Source of the DNA: Canibacter zhoujuaniae
Lineage (GTDB): Bacteria > Actinomycetota > Actinomycetes > Actinomycetales > Microbacteriaceae
Reading direction: 5' to 3'
Assembly (NCBI RefSeq): GCF_011752015.1
Contig: NZ_JAAIKA010000001.1
Span: 434,001 to 498,000, forward strand
DNA length: 64,000 bases
Shown here: in pieces, positions 1 through 7,657 of the stretch
Layout of the letters: the number at the start of each line of letters is the position of its first letter
Numbering within the stretch: position 1 is the stretch's first letter
Position numbers and translations under genes: made by a program
The notes under the pieces: model-generated
Databases searched by the model: none
What the model was told of the DNA's origin: nothing
What the model saw: the letters and a program-made list of their open reading frames with translations, nothing else

Positions 1-503
1 GCTTCCGGAAGTGTCTCACGCAGCGTGCTAGCCCGTGCCGCAAGCTTTCGCACAGCGCGCAGTGACCGCACAACAAAACGCACAAGCAGCTGCCCTAAAG
101 GCGACACCGTCACCAACACAAACTTTAGTTCACCACGTTTTTCTGTCACGCTGTATGGCGAAAGCCTGGTGCTGTTTAAAAACTCGCGCAAAATGCTGGC
201 GGCGCTATTTATTCTGGGATCTTGAATTGGGCAGTCAGTTAGATCTACCGGCTCTCCATCTGGCCGCACAAGCCCGAGGGTCAAATCACCGCCTCTGCCA
301 CCCACAACAAACTTCGCTTTGTTGCGAAAACCTGCAAGTTCGCTTTTAGCAGGCGGCAACCATTCAAACCCCTGCTGCCCGGCCACCTCTGCGAGCAGCT
401 GTGCGGCAGCCTGCTGTTTCAGAAGAATCTGCTCATGATACGGCACCTGGATTTGTGTGCATGAGGCGCACAGACCGGCGTCATATTTAACGCAGTTCAG
501 CAT
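1..503 (-). CDS. rlmC: 23S rRNA (uracil-C5)-methyltransferase RlmC, partial at the left edge
   Basis: This is the N-terminal 167 residues of an RNA m5U methyltransferase of the TrmA/RlmC/RlmD family; the gene leaves the window, so the SAM-binding catalytic half is not visible. By family analogy it uses SAM to methylate a uridine of 23S rRNA (U747 in E. coli). Seen directly: cysteines C4, C12 and C15 close to the start and C91 in a DCPIQ context, the ligand spacing of the 4Fe-4S cluster of RlmC, with no TRAM domain before it. The start MLNC aligns with the E. coli start. The ATG at 503 has no strong ribosome-binding site and the frame stays open upstream, so a slightly longer form is possible. 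It lies 56 bases after the ferritin-like gene and is probably co-transcribed. Choosing rlmC over its paralogues rests on the short N-terminus. Confidence 0.85.
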   Translation of the reverse strand, partial: MLNCVKYDAGLCASCTQIQVPYHEQILLKQQAAAQLLAEVAGQQGFEWLPPAKSELAGFRNKAKFVVGGRGGDLTLGLVRPDGEPVDLTDCPIQDPRINSAASILREFLNSTRLSPYSVTEKRGELKFVLVTVSPLGQLLVRFVVRSLRAVRKLAARASTLRETLPE

Positions 504-559
504 CTCGCTGCTAAGTGCTGCAGAATTATCTGCAACAGTTAAACGCAAATCTCGCGCAC

Positions 560-1276
560 TCAAGCGGTTAGACCCAGTGAATCCATGCGCCGCATATGTT
601 CTGCGGTAATTTCGGTAAAAATAGGTTCCATACCGGCCGGATCGAATTCACGCCGCTCACTCAGTGTCAGCACCTCACTTGCGAGCAACAGAGTGTCACC
701 GACAAGGCGCCGCCCCCACAGTGCGAGACGATCAGACAGACGCGGATCAGCCGCTATTTCCTGCCCAAGCAGCTGCTGCAGGCGGCCGCGTCCGGTTTCA
801 TCGTGCAGCACTCGGATCGCTTCTTTACGGTAGTTGTCATTTAGCCCTTCGGCGAGGGAGGCAAAGAAACCATCAAAGAGACCACCGACAAGCCACACGC
901 TTAACACGTGCTGGTGCCAGTCGGGCACTGCCAGACGCGCGCGAAAACGGTTCACTGTGTTAGTAAATGGGCGCATCACCTGATGCGGTTCTTCACCGCG
1001 GCGACTCAGCTCAGTCACAAAAGCTTGATGTTTTGCGAGAGCATCGGCAGCAATTTCGGCAAGCGCCTCTTTCGCTTCCAGCTTTGATGCGCCAAGCACC
1101 GCCTGTGTTGCAGCCTCGTAGAGCGCAAGCTGCGCAATCGCAACCACCCCAAGATACGGGATTATGCCCGGCGCAAACTCTGCAACTTCAACACGAACGA
1201 CCGGTTCAGTGCTATTTCCAAGCATTGAACGCGAAGATGCCGTAGGCTTCTTAAGGCGGCGCAACCAATCGAACAC
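560..1276 (-). CDS. Ferritin-like protein of the MiaE_2 type
   Basis: A 238-residue helical protein of the actinobacterial ferritin-like family related to the tRNA hydroxylase MiaE (MiaE_2). The family has a four-helix ferritin-like fold that can hold a di-iron site; the substrate is not established, so no reaction is assigned. Glu- and His-containing helices occur around residues 45-110 and 140-170 (for example ALYEAA near 53 and HQHVLSVW near 122). The gene is divergent from the DEAD-box helicase at 1422, an arrangement common in Microbacteriaceae. The start is GTG at 1276 (MFDWLRRL); a TAAACT hexamer ends exactly six bases upstream, so the mRNA is probably leaderless. miaA and miaB, which make the MiaE substrate in other bacteria, lie about 38 kb away; a link is only a guess. 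Confidence 0.8.
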   Translation of the reverse strand: MFDWLRRLKKPTASSRSMLGNSTEPVVRVEVAEFAPGIIPYLGVVAIAQLALYEAATQAVLGASKLEAKEALAEIAADALAKHQAFVTELSRRGEEPHQVMRPFTNTVNRFRARLAVPDWHQHVLSVWLVGGLFDGFFASLAEGLNDNYRKEAIRVLHDETGRGRLQQLLGQEIAADPRLSDRLALWGRRLVGDTLLLASEVLTLSERREFDPAGMEPIFTEITAEHMRRMDSLGLTA

Positions 1277-1282
1277 GCTGAT

Positions 1283-1288
1283 AGTTTA
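1283..1288 (-). promoter_or_regulatory. -10 hexamer, ferritin-like gene (leaderless)
   Basis: TAAACT on the minus strand, six bases before GTG at 1276. Confidence 0.65.
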
Positions 1289-1421
1289 CCGGCTGCGATG
1301 CAAATTAATTGCATTCAATCACGGGAGCGGGCGAGTCAATTCTCGTGCAGAGCTCCTGCCGCCGCGACAGAAAAACCGGTGTCAAGACTGTTTTGACGCC
1401 ACGCAGAACAGGAACAGAATC

Positions 1422-2819
1422 TTGACCACATTCACAGAACTCGGCATCGACAACGATCTCGCCAGTGCTTTAGCAGACACCGGAATCATAGAAGCCTTTC
1501 CGATTCAAGAACAGACTATCCCCCTTGCCATTTCGGGCCAGGACATTATCGGACAGGCAAAAACCGGCACCGGTAAAACATTCGGTTTCGGTCTCCCCCT
1601 GCTGCAGCGCCTCGGCGCAAACCCAGATCCGGGTGTGAAAGCTCTTGTCGTTGTACCAACCCGTGAGCTTGCAGTGCAGGTTTATGAAGATCTAGCAGTC
1701 GCTGCAAAAAAACGCAGCACCAAAATAGTGCCCATCTATGGCGGTAAGGCATACACAGAGCAGATAGCACAGCTGAAGGCGGGTGCACAGGTTGTTGTCG
1801 GCACCCCCGGTCGCCTGCTCGACCTTGCCGGGCAGCGTCTGCTCGACCTGAGCAAAATCAGCCAGATGGTGCTCGATGAAGCTGACAAGATGCTTGATTT
1901 AGGGTTTCTTGCAGACATCGAAAAACTTTTTTCGCTCACCCCACACGACCGCCACACAATGCTCTTTTCGGCAACAATGCCGGGCACCATCGTCGCGCTC
2001 GCGCGCCGCTTTATGCGCCGCCCGATCCACATTCGAGCGACCGATCCAGATGAGGGCGAAACCCAGGCAAACATTAAACACGTAATCTATCGCGCACACG
2101 CACTCGATAAAGACGAGATGATCGGCCGCATTCTGCAGGCTGAGGGACGCTGCAAGACTGTTATTTTCACACGCACCAAGCGTGCCGCCGCAAAACTGCA
2201 GGAAGAGCTGAAAGACAGAGGATTTCCGACTGCCGCGGTGCACGGTGATCTGCGCCAGGATCTAAGAGAGCGGCAGATGGCCGAGTTTAAATCCGGCAAG
2301 AAAGATATTCTTATCGCCACCGATGTCGCAGCGCGCGGCATCGACGTTAATGATGTGACGCATGTGATTAACCACACGGTTCCAGACGATGAAAAAACCT
2401 ATCTGCACCGTGTTGGGCGCACCGGTCGCGCTGGCAACACAGGCATCGCTGTTACTTTTATTGACTGGGAAGATATGCACAAGTGGGCGCTTATTAACAG
2501 TGCGCTAAACTTCAATCTTCCCGAACCGCCAGAGACATACTCATCGAGCCCGCACTTTTTTGCCGATCTGAATATTCCTTCCGGCACCAAAGGTCGCTTA
2601 GCCTCCGCTGGGCGCGCTGGTAGCGCTGCTGGGCAGTCTTCAAAACGCTCTCACAAAAATCCTGCCGAGCAGCACGAGAAACGCGCACGTCAGCGCACGC
2701 GCCGCCGGCAACCAAGCGCCGAGACCGACACTAAAGCTGGTGCCGAGAAAACAGCACAGCCGGTGCGCACACGCCGCAGGACACGTCGCCGCAATCGCAC
2801 TAATTCGGAAAGCGCATAG
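1422..2819 (+). CDS. DEAD-box ATP-dependent RNA helicase
   Basis: A 465-residue superfamily 2 RNA helicase that unwinds or remodels RNA using ATP, in the cytoplasm. All core motifs are visible: Q-motif region near 26-33 (FPIQEQTI), motif I AKTGTGKT at 46-53, PTREL at 79-83, TPGR at 128-131, DEAD at 152-155, SAT at 183-185, then ATDVAARGID and HRVGRTGRAG in the second RecA-like domain. The last 70 or so residues are a basic low-complexity tail rich in Arg, typical of actinobacterial RhlE-like helicases and likely to bind RNA. I chose the TTG at 1422 (MTTFTELGID) because AGGAA lies about seven bases before it and the family starts there; the frame is open from an ATG at 1164, but that would overlap the divergent gene and add unrelated sequence. 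The 3' end overlaps the convergent PHP gene by 20 bases. Confidence 0.93.
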   Translation: MTTFTELGIDNDLASALADTGIIEAFPIQEQTIPLAISGQDIIGQAKTGTGKTFGFGLPLLQRLGANPDPGVKALVVVPTRELAVQVYEDLAVAAKKRSTKIVPIYGGKAYTEQIAQLKAGAQVVVGTPGRLLDLAGQRLLDLSKISQMVLDEADKMLDLGFLADIEKLFSLTPHDRHTMLFSATMPGTIVALARRFMRRPIHIRATDPDEGETQANIKHVIYRAHALDKDEMIGRILQAEGRCKTVIFTRTKRAAAKLQEELKDRGFPTAAVHGDLRQDLRERQMAEFKSGKKDILIATDVAARGIDVNDVTHVINHTVPDDEKTYLHRVGRTGRAGNTGIAVTFIDWEDMHKWALINSALNFNLPEPPETYSSSPHFFADLNIPSGTKGRLASAGRAGSAAGQSSKRSHKNPAEQHEKRARQRTRRRQPSAETDTKAGAEKTAQPVRTRRRTRRRNRTNSESA

Positions 2820-3636
2820 CCTCACGGAGTTTGTAAACCGTGGCCGCATCAGTGGTTTCATCGCCGATGCGGTTTGCTTTGCCTGCGCCGTGAAAGTCGC
2901 TGGAGCCGGTTATCAACAGATCCATATCTTTGGCAATCTGCCCTAAAGCCGGAATGTGCTGCGGATTGTTTTCCGGGTGTCTCAGCTCTATCCCTCGCAG
3001 TCCCGCATCGACGAGCAACGCAATTTCTCGCCGATCAAGCACCTCATCATTGCGGATCGCGGCCGGGTGCGCAACAACTGTAACCCCACCCGCCCCGGTC
3101 ACAATCTCAACGGCTTCGACCGTATCGAACATATCGTTAGGCACGTAGTATTTGCTGGTGTGGCTGAGCAGCGTCGCAAACGCTGCGCCGCGATCTCTGA
3201 CAATCCCCTGCCGCACAAGCGCATCAGCGATGTGTGGGCGCCCAATAGATTCAGAGGAGTTAGCGACAATCTCTTCCCAGTCAATTGGAAAATCTTGCGC
3301 CAGGCGCTGCACCATTTCCTCAGCGCGGTGCGAGCGCGCCTCTCTAATCTGCCTGAGCCTTAGGGTGAGCCGCGGATCCGCACTGTCAAAACCGTATCCC
3401 AGCAGGTGCACGCCGAGCGATCCCAGTCTGGTAGTGAGCTCCACTCCGGGAACAAAATCTAACTGCAGTTCGCTCGCAGCGCTGCGCCCCTCTTCCCAGC
3501 CGCGCATTGTGTCATGATCGGTGAGCGCGAAACCTTTAAGGCCCTGCGCTTTTACCAGTCGTGCAATTTCAGACACACTTGTTGTGCCGTCAGAGTATCT
3601 GGAGTGGGTGTGGAGGTCGTACTGCTCAAGGCTCAC
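2800..3636 (-). CDS. PHP-domain phosphoesterase
   Basis: A 278-residue polymerase-and-histidinol-phosphatase (PHP) domain protein, probably a metal-dependent phosphatase like the nucleoside 3',5'-bisphosphate phosphatase/RNase AM family. Metal-binding elements are in the expected order: DLHTHSRYSDG (His9, His11, Asp16), TDHDT near 39-43, PGVE near 65, VVAHPAA near 195 and SSDFHG near 252. The length fits the family. The start is GTG at 3636 (MSLEQYDLH), with TAAACT ending seven bases upstream, which suggests a leaderless mRNA. It is divergent from aminopeptidase P and shares with it a short spacer containing a tandem repeat. The physiological substrate is not shown by the sequence. Confidence 0.88.
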   Translation of the reverse strand: MSLEQYDLHTHSRYSDGTTSVSEIARLVKAQGLKGFALTDHDTMRGWEEGRSAASELQLDFVPGVELTTRLGSLGVHLLGYGFDSADPRLTLRLRQIREARSHRAEEMVQRLAQDFPIDWEEIVANSSESIGRPHIADALVRQGIVRDRGAAFATLLSHTSKYYVPNDMFDTVEAVEIVTGAGGVTVVAHPAAIRNDEVLDRREIALLVDAGLRGIELRHPENNPQHIPALGQIAKDMDLLITGSSDFHGAGKANRIGDETTDAATVYKLREAMRFPN

Positions 3637-3643
3637 GGCTTTC

Positions 3644-3649
3644 AGTTTA
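3644..3649 (-). promoter_or_regulatory. -10 hexamer, PHP gene (leaderless)
   Basis: TAAACT, seven bases before GTG at 3636; it overlaps the first copy of the tandem repeat at 3646. Confidence 0.65.
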
Positions 3650-3693
3650 ATGTGCGTTATGAAGTTCGCTTTAATGCGCGTTATGAAGTTCCC
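3646..3693 (+). repeat. Tandem direct repeat, 24-base period, before pepP
   Basis: TTTAATGTGCGTTATGAAGT (from 3646) recurs with one change as TTTAATGCGCGTTATGAAGT (from 3670). The period is 24 bases, a multiple of three and in frame with pepP. It lies between the two divergent starts and could be a duplicated operator or a remnant of coding sequence. Confidence 0.85.
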
Positions 3694-3696
3694 TGC

Positions 3697-3702
3697 AATA
3701 CT
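3697..3702 (+). promoter_or_regulatory. -10 hexamer, pepP
   Basis: AATACT, seven bases before ATG at 3710; weaker than the others because it lacks the first T. Confidence 0.45.
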
Positions 3703-3709
3703 TGATTAC

Positions 3710-5122
3710 ATGACTGAAACTACCAAGAGCACTCCAAAAACCCACGAGGCTGAGATCAGCAATGAGGCTCGTGCAACGCTAACAAAAAGCGATGCCTTCA
3801 CCGCATACATGAGCTCCCATTGGGAGAATCTTCCGGTTTCTGAACCAAGCGAGGCTGAGGTTGCACCGTACGCTGCAAAGCGTCGTGCTGTTTTAAGCGC
3901 GGCTTTTCCCGGGAAACGGCTTGTTATTCCAGCAGGGATCTTGAAACAGCGTGCAAACGACACTAACTATGTGTTCCGTGCTAACACCGCTTTTAGTCAT
4001 CTCACCGGTTGGGGTTCAGATGCAGAACCGGGCGCAGTTTTGGTTTTTGATCCGATCGAAGAAGCTGCAAATGACGGTGCTAGTCACAGGGTGACGCTCT
4101 ACTCACTGGCACCAGCAGGCCGCGGTTCAACAGAATTTTTCGACCGCGCAGATATTGGTGAATTCTGGGTTGGCCCGCGCCCATCGCTGCAGCACATTAG
4201 TAAGCATCTCGGCATTAACACTGCCGATTTGAGCGAGTTTGTAGCCGGCGATGACGACCTCGGGCTGGAAGATGCCGAACTCAGCCGCGTGCTTGCTGAA
4301 ATGCGCTTAGTGAAAGATGAGTATGAGGTGCGCGAGATGCAGGCTGCTGTTGACGCCACTGCGCTCGGCTTTGACGATGTTGTGGAAAATCTACCGCGCG
4401 CAATCGCGCACGCGCGCGGCGAACGTATTGTTGACGGAGTGTTCCACGCCAGGGCGCGTCTTGAGGGTCACTGGGTGGGTTATGAAACCATCGCCGCCAG
4501 CGGAGCTCACGCCTGTGTGCTGCACTGGGGTGCAAACAACGGGCCGGTTAATGCTGGCGACCTGCTGCTGCTCGACGCAGGTGTTGAGGTTGACAGCCTG
4601 TACACCGCTGACATCACACGCACACTGCCTGTTTCTGGTGAGTTCTCACCGCTGCAGCGCAAGGTCTATCAAGCAGTTTACGACGCTGCTGAAGCCGCGT
4701 TTGCAGCTGCAAAGCCGGGCGTAAAGTTTCATGAGGTGCACGATGCCGCGCTCGCAGTTATTGAGGAGCGTGTGCGTGAGTGGGGTCTAATTCCTGCTGA
4801 GCCAGACCCTGATGTGCCGTTCCACAAGCGTTTTATGATTCACGGCACCTGCCACCACCTCGGTATCGATGTGCACGACTGCGCTGAAGCACGCCGTGAA
4901 ATGTATTACGACGGCGTGCTGGAAGAGGGCATGGTGTTTACCATTGAGCCAGGCCTCTACTTCCACCCGGGCGATGCGACCGTGCCGGAAGAATACTGGG
5001 GTATCGGTGTGCGGATCGAGGACGACGTTGTTGTCACTAAGGACGGCGTGCGAAACCTCTCAGCTGATATTCCGCGCACAGCTGACGCGGTTGAGGCTTG
5101 GGTCAAGACGGGTAAACGCTAA
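3710..5122 (+). CDS. pepP: Aminopeptidase P (Xaa-Pro aminopeptidase, M24B)
   Basis: A 470-residue cytoplasmic metalloprotease that removes the N-terminal residue from Xaa-Pro peptides. It has an aminopeptidase P N-terminal domain (about residues 55-200) and a pita-bread catalytic domain. The five metal ligands are recognisable: two Asp in LLDAGVEVDSLYTADITRT, His in HGTCHHLGIDVHD, Glu in FTIEPGLYF and Glu in GVRIEDDVV. I chose ATG at 3710 (MTETTKSTPK). It has no Shine-Dalgarno sequence, but AATACT ends seven bases before it, consistent with a leaderless mRNA. The frame stays open upstream through a tandem repeat that would encode two copies of an MxVMKF-type octapeptide, so an N-terminal extension cannot be wholly excluded. 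Its 3' end overlaps the convergent stress-protein gene by four bases. Confidence 0.93.
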   Translation: MTETTKSTPKTHEAEISNEARATLTKSDAFTAYMSSHWENLPVSEPSEAEVAPYAAKRRAVLSAAFPGKRLVIPAGILKQRANDTNYVFRANTAFSHLTGWGSDAEPGAVLVFDPIEEAANDGASHRVTLYSLAPAGRGSTEFFDRADIGEFWVGPRPSLQHISKHLGINTADLSEFVAGDDDLGLEDAELSRVLAEMRLVKDEYEVREMQAAVDATALGFDDVVENLPRAIAHARGERIVDGVFHARARLEGHWVGYETIAASGAHACVLHWGANNGPVNAGDLLLLDAGVEVDSLYTADITRTLPVSGEFSPLQRKVYQAVYDAAEAAFAAAKPGVKFHEVHDAALAVIEERVREWGLIPAEPDPDVPFHKRFMIHGTCHHLGIDVHDCAEARREMYYDGVLEEGMVFTIEPGLYFHPGDATVPEEYWGIGVRIEDDVVVTKDGVRNLSADIPRTADAVEAWVKTGKR

Positions 5123-5637
5123 CGGTGTGAGTCGTAGGCGTGCTGGTTCAATATCGAGCGCGCCCGGTGCACATGCTGCGGCAGGGTTTGTAATTCAAAA
5201 CGGTCCGGCCGCAGCTGTGTCGCCGCCACAAACCTGCTGGTGCGTCCGGTAGCAAAGCGCACAATCGCAAGCAGCGCACCGAGACCAAGCCCGAGTAAAA
5301 CCGCTGGCAGGATCGCGGCAAGAGAAAATGCGCCGGTTGTGACAACCTCGGTGAAGGCCCAGATCATACCGATGCCCAAACCGAAATAGAGACCGGTAAA
5401 GGCTCCCTGGAGCACGACCTTACCGTATGTTAAACGCACGAGTGGGCGCTCAACCAGCTGCAGTCCGCTGCCCACAATCTGCATCTCAGTTGCGGGCACA
5501 CTCCCGTTTTCAGAGAGCACATCAACCGCATGTTCTGCTGCACGAATATCATCGTAGGTTGAAACAACCTCGCTGTTTCTTAGCTCTGGGAGAGCTTCTA
5601 GTGGTTTACGTCGGTCGCGCACAATTGGAACATTCAC
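5119..5637 (-). CDS. General stress protein (YflT/GSP17M-like) with two membrane segments
   Basis: A protein of about 172 residues. The N-terminal 70 residues match the general stress protein 17M-like domain (STYDDIRAAEHAVDVLSENG, then a V-G core), and a glycine-rich pair of transmembrane helices follows (about residues 75-100 and 108-130), then a basic cytoplasmic tail. Such genes usually sit beside the MgtE-N/CBS gene in Microbacteriaceae, as here, where it is divergent from it. The function is unknown. The start is uncertain: GTG at 5637 has AGAAGG directly adjacent, which is unusually close; a TTG at 5715 would add 26 residues unlike the family; GTG at 5622 is also possible. Confidence 0.7.
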   Translation of the reverse strand: MNVPIVRDRRKPLEALPELRNSEVVSTYDDIRAAEHAVDVLSENGSVPATEMQIVGSGLQLVERPLVRLTYGKVVLQGAFTGLYFGLGIGMIWAFTEVVTTGAFSLAAILPAVLLGLGLGALLAIVRFATGRTSRFVAATQLRPDRFELQTLPQHVHRARSILNQHAYDSHR

Positions 5638-5732
5638 CCTTCTATTGAAGCACCTGGCGGCTTTAGAAATCTTTGGAATACCCGTAAACGCGCTAAACCA
5701 CAGCTGTAAACGCAAAAATACAAGCGAAACGG

Positions 5733-5738
5733 TAGGCT
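5733..5738 (+). promoter_or_regulatory. -10 hexamer, MgtE-N/CBS gene (leaderless)
   Basis: TAGGCT, six bases before GTG at 5745. Confidence 0.65.
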
Positions 5739-5744
5739 AGTTTC

Positions 5745-6995
5745 GTGTCAAACAATCGCGTCTTTATTACTCGTTTAGCCAGCCGCCCTGTCTTCGATCC
5801 ATACGGTGATCGAATCGGCAAAGTGCGTGACGTTGTTGTTGTTGAGCGCAAAGATGATCCGCCCAGAGTGGTTGGTTTCGTGATTGAGATCCCCGGCCGT
5901 AAGCGCGTATTTGTGCCTATTTCTGACATTGTTTCAGTGGAGAGCGGGCAGGTTATCTCGAACGGTCTGATTAATGTGCGCCGTTTTGAGCAGCGCGGCG
6001 GCGAACACCGCGTTATCGCTGAAATCGTTGGCCGTGTGCGGCCGCTTGTCGCGGGTGCTGAGAGTGCTCGCATTGAAGACGCTGCTCTCGAGCAGACCCG
6101 CAGCGGTGAGTGGGTTATCTCAGAACTGTTTGTAAAAATTCCGAAAAACACGGGGCCTTTTGCGCGTCCGGTTAGTAAGGTCGTGACCTGGGGTGAGCTC
6201 CAGCATCGAGAGAATCAGACAGACCCCAACTCTGCTGAGCACCTCATTCAAGAGCTTGTCGACCTAAAACCGGCCGATCTTGCCGAAGCACTGCTGGAGC
6301 TGCCGTCTAGTCGCCGTAAAGAAGTCGTGTCTCAGCTGCCAGACGATATGGTCGCAGATGCGCTTGAGGAGATGGATGAGGCAGATCAGCTCGCAATTCT
6401 TGCCTGGTTAAATTCGGATCGTGCAGCTGGCGTGCTCGATCAGATGGAGCCGGATGACGCAGCCGACCTCATCAGTGCGTTGCCCGACCAGCACGGTGAA
6501 GAGCTTTTGGGGCTGATGGAGCCGGAAGAGGCTGAAGACGTGCGACGCCTGCTAGCCTACGAGCAGGATACCGCCGGCGGTTTGATGAACCCATCCCCCA
6601 TTGTGCTCTCTGCTGAGTCAACAGTTGCTGAGGCGATGGCGCACATTCGCAACTCTGAAGTGCCGGCGGCTATGGCGGCTGCTGTTTATGTCACACTTCC
6701 CCCGTTTGAAACCCCAACGGGTGAGTTTAAAGGGATCGTTCACTTTCAGCGGATGCTGCGCTACCCGCCACACGAAACGCTGAGCACTCTGCTCGATGAT
6801 GAGATTGAGCCGGTGCGCGTTGATCAGAGTGCAGCGGAGGTGGCGCGCAGGCTCGCCAGTTACGATCTTGTAGCTGTGCCGATTGTTGATCAGCACAACA
6901 ATCTTCTCGGGGTTGTCACAATCGATGATGTGCTCGATCATTTGTTGCCTGATGACTGGCGTCACGCTGATGAAGATATGCGGGGAGGTAAGTAA
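5745..6995 (+). CDS. MgtE N-terminal/CBS domain protein with a PRC-barrel
   Basis: A 416-residue soluble protein with a PRC-barrel-like N-terminus (about 1-85), an MgtE intracellular N domain (about 140-260; repeats such as PADLAEALLELP and PDDAADLISALP) and a pair of CBS domains (about 270-400). It has the Mg2+-sensing part of the MgtE channel but no transmembrane pore, so it is probably a regulator or partner, not a transporter itself. The next gene, a DUF1003 membrane protein, overlaps its stop by one base and may be the membrane partner. The start is GTG at 5745 with TAGGCT ending six bases before it and no ribosome-binding site, so the mRNA is probably leaderless. Annotation as 'magnesium transporter' would overstate it. 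Confidence 0.88.
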   Translation: MSNNRVFITRLASRPVFDPYGDRIGKVRDVVVVERKDDPPRVVGFVIEIPGRKRVFVPISDIVSVESGQVISNGLINVRRFEQRGGEHRVIAEIVGRVRPLVAGAESARIEDAALEQTRSGEWVISELFVKIPKNTGPFARPVSKVVTWGELQHRENQTDPNSAEHLIQELVDLKPADLAEALLELPSSRRKEVVSQLPDDMVADALEEMDEADQLAILAWLNSDRAAGVLDQMEPDDAADLISALPDQHGEELLGLMEPEEAEDVRRLLAYEQDTAGGLMNPSPIVLSAESTVAEAMAHIRNSEVPAAMAAAVYVTLPPFETPTGEFKGIVHFQRMLRYPPHETLSTLLDDEIEPVRVDQSAAEVARRLASYDLVAVPIVDQHNNLLGVVTIDDVLDHLLPDDWRHADEDMRGGK

Positions 6996-7648
6996 TGGCA
7001 CGTAAAAATAATTCATTCAACGAACCCAGTGACGACAATCAGACGCCACAGCCCTCCCGCTCTGATCGTTTCGGGCAGTGGTCTGAAAGCATTGCCCGCG
7101 CAATGGGCACCCCGGCCTTTTTGGTGATCCTGACACTGTTCTGTGCAGCCTGGCTGCTGTGGAACACTTACGCACCGGAGAGCTGGCGTTTTGACTCCGC
7201 TGCTATCGGTTTTACGGCGCTGACCCTGATCCTCTCACTGCAGGCAAGCTATGCGGCACCTATGCTGCTGCTCGCGCAGAACCGGCAGGACGACCGTGAC
7301 CGCGTGCAAATCGCGCAAGACAGGCGGCAGGCAGAGCGCAATCTTGCCGACACGGAGTTTATGGCCCGCGAGGTTGTTGCGCTGCGTATTGCTCTCCAGG
7401 ATCTACCCGACCGCGACTGGATTCGCCAAGAACTGCGCACAATGCTGCAAGAGCTGGAGCAGGAACGGGAGGCGCAAAATACCACAGCAGATGACGATTC
7501 AACAGCAGCTGAGCCCGCTACAGAAGTCTTACCCGACTCAACCGCGGAGGATCAGCTCGTGAAACCCCAAGAGCAGACTCGGGCAATTAAGCTTGAACAA
7601 GATCCTTTAACCGGTCGCATTGATATTGTTCGCCCAGAAGACAGTTAG
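6995..7648 (+). CDS. DUF1003 domain membrane protein
   Basis: A 217-residue protein with the DUF1003 core: two transmembrane helices (about 37-57 and 65-92) around a WNTYAPESWRFD loop, followed by a charged QNRQDDRDR segment and a helical, probably coiled-coil stretch rich in Arg and Glu (about 100-155). The C-terminal 60 residues are acidic and low-complexity. Its ATG overlaps the stop codon of the MgtE-N/CBS gene by one base, so the two are translationally coupled. DUF1003 proteins have no established activity; pairing with an MgtE-N/CBS protein is common in actinobacteria and suggests a joint role in ion sensing or transport, which is inference. Confidence 0.88.
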   Translation: MARKNNSFNEPSDDNQTPQPSRSDRFGQWSESIARAMGTPAFLVILTLFCAAWLLWNTYAPESWRFDSAAIGFTALTLILSLQASYAAPMLLLAQNRQDDRDRVQIAQDRRQAERNLADTEFMAREVVALRIALQDLPDRDWIRQELRTMLQELEQEREAQNTTADDDSTAAEPATEVLPDSTAEDQLVKPQEQTRAIKLEQDPLTGRIDIVRPEDS

Positions 7649-7657
7649 GCGTGCTGC

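Noticed and set aside
35-349. Plus-strand reading frames in the first 350 bases
   Set aside because: They lie antisense to the rlmC N-terminus, which has a clear family match; no ribosome-binding site and no homology.
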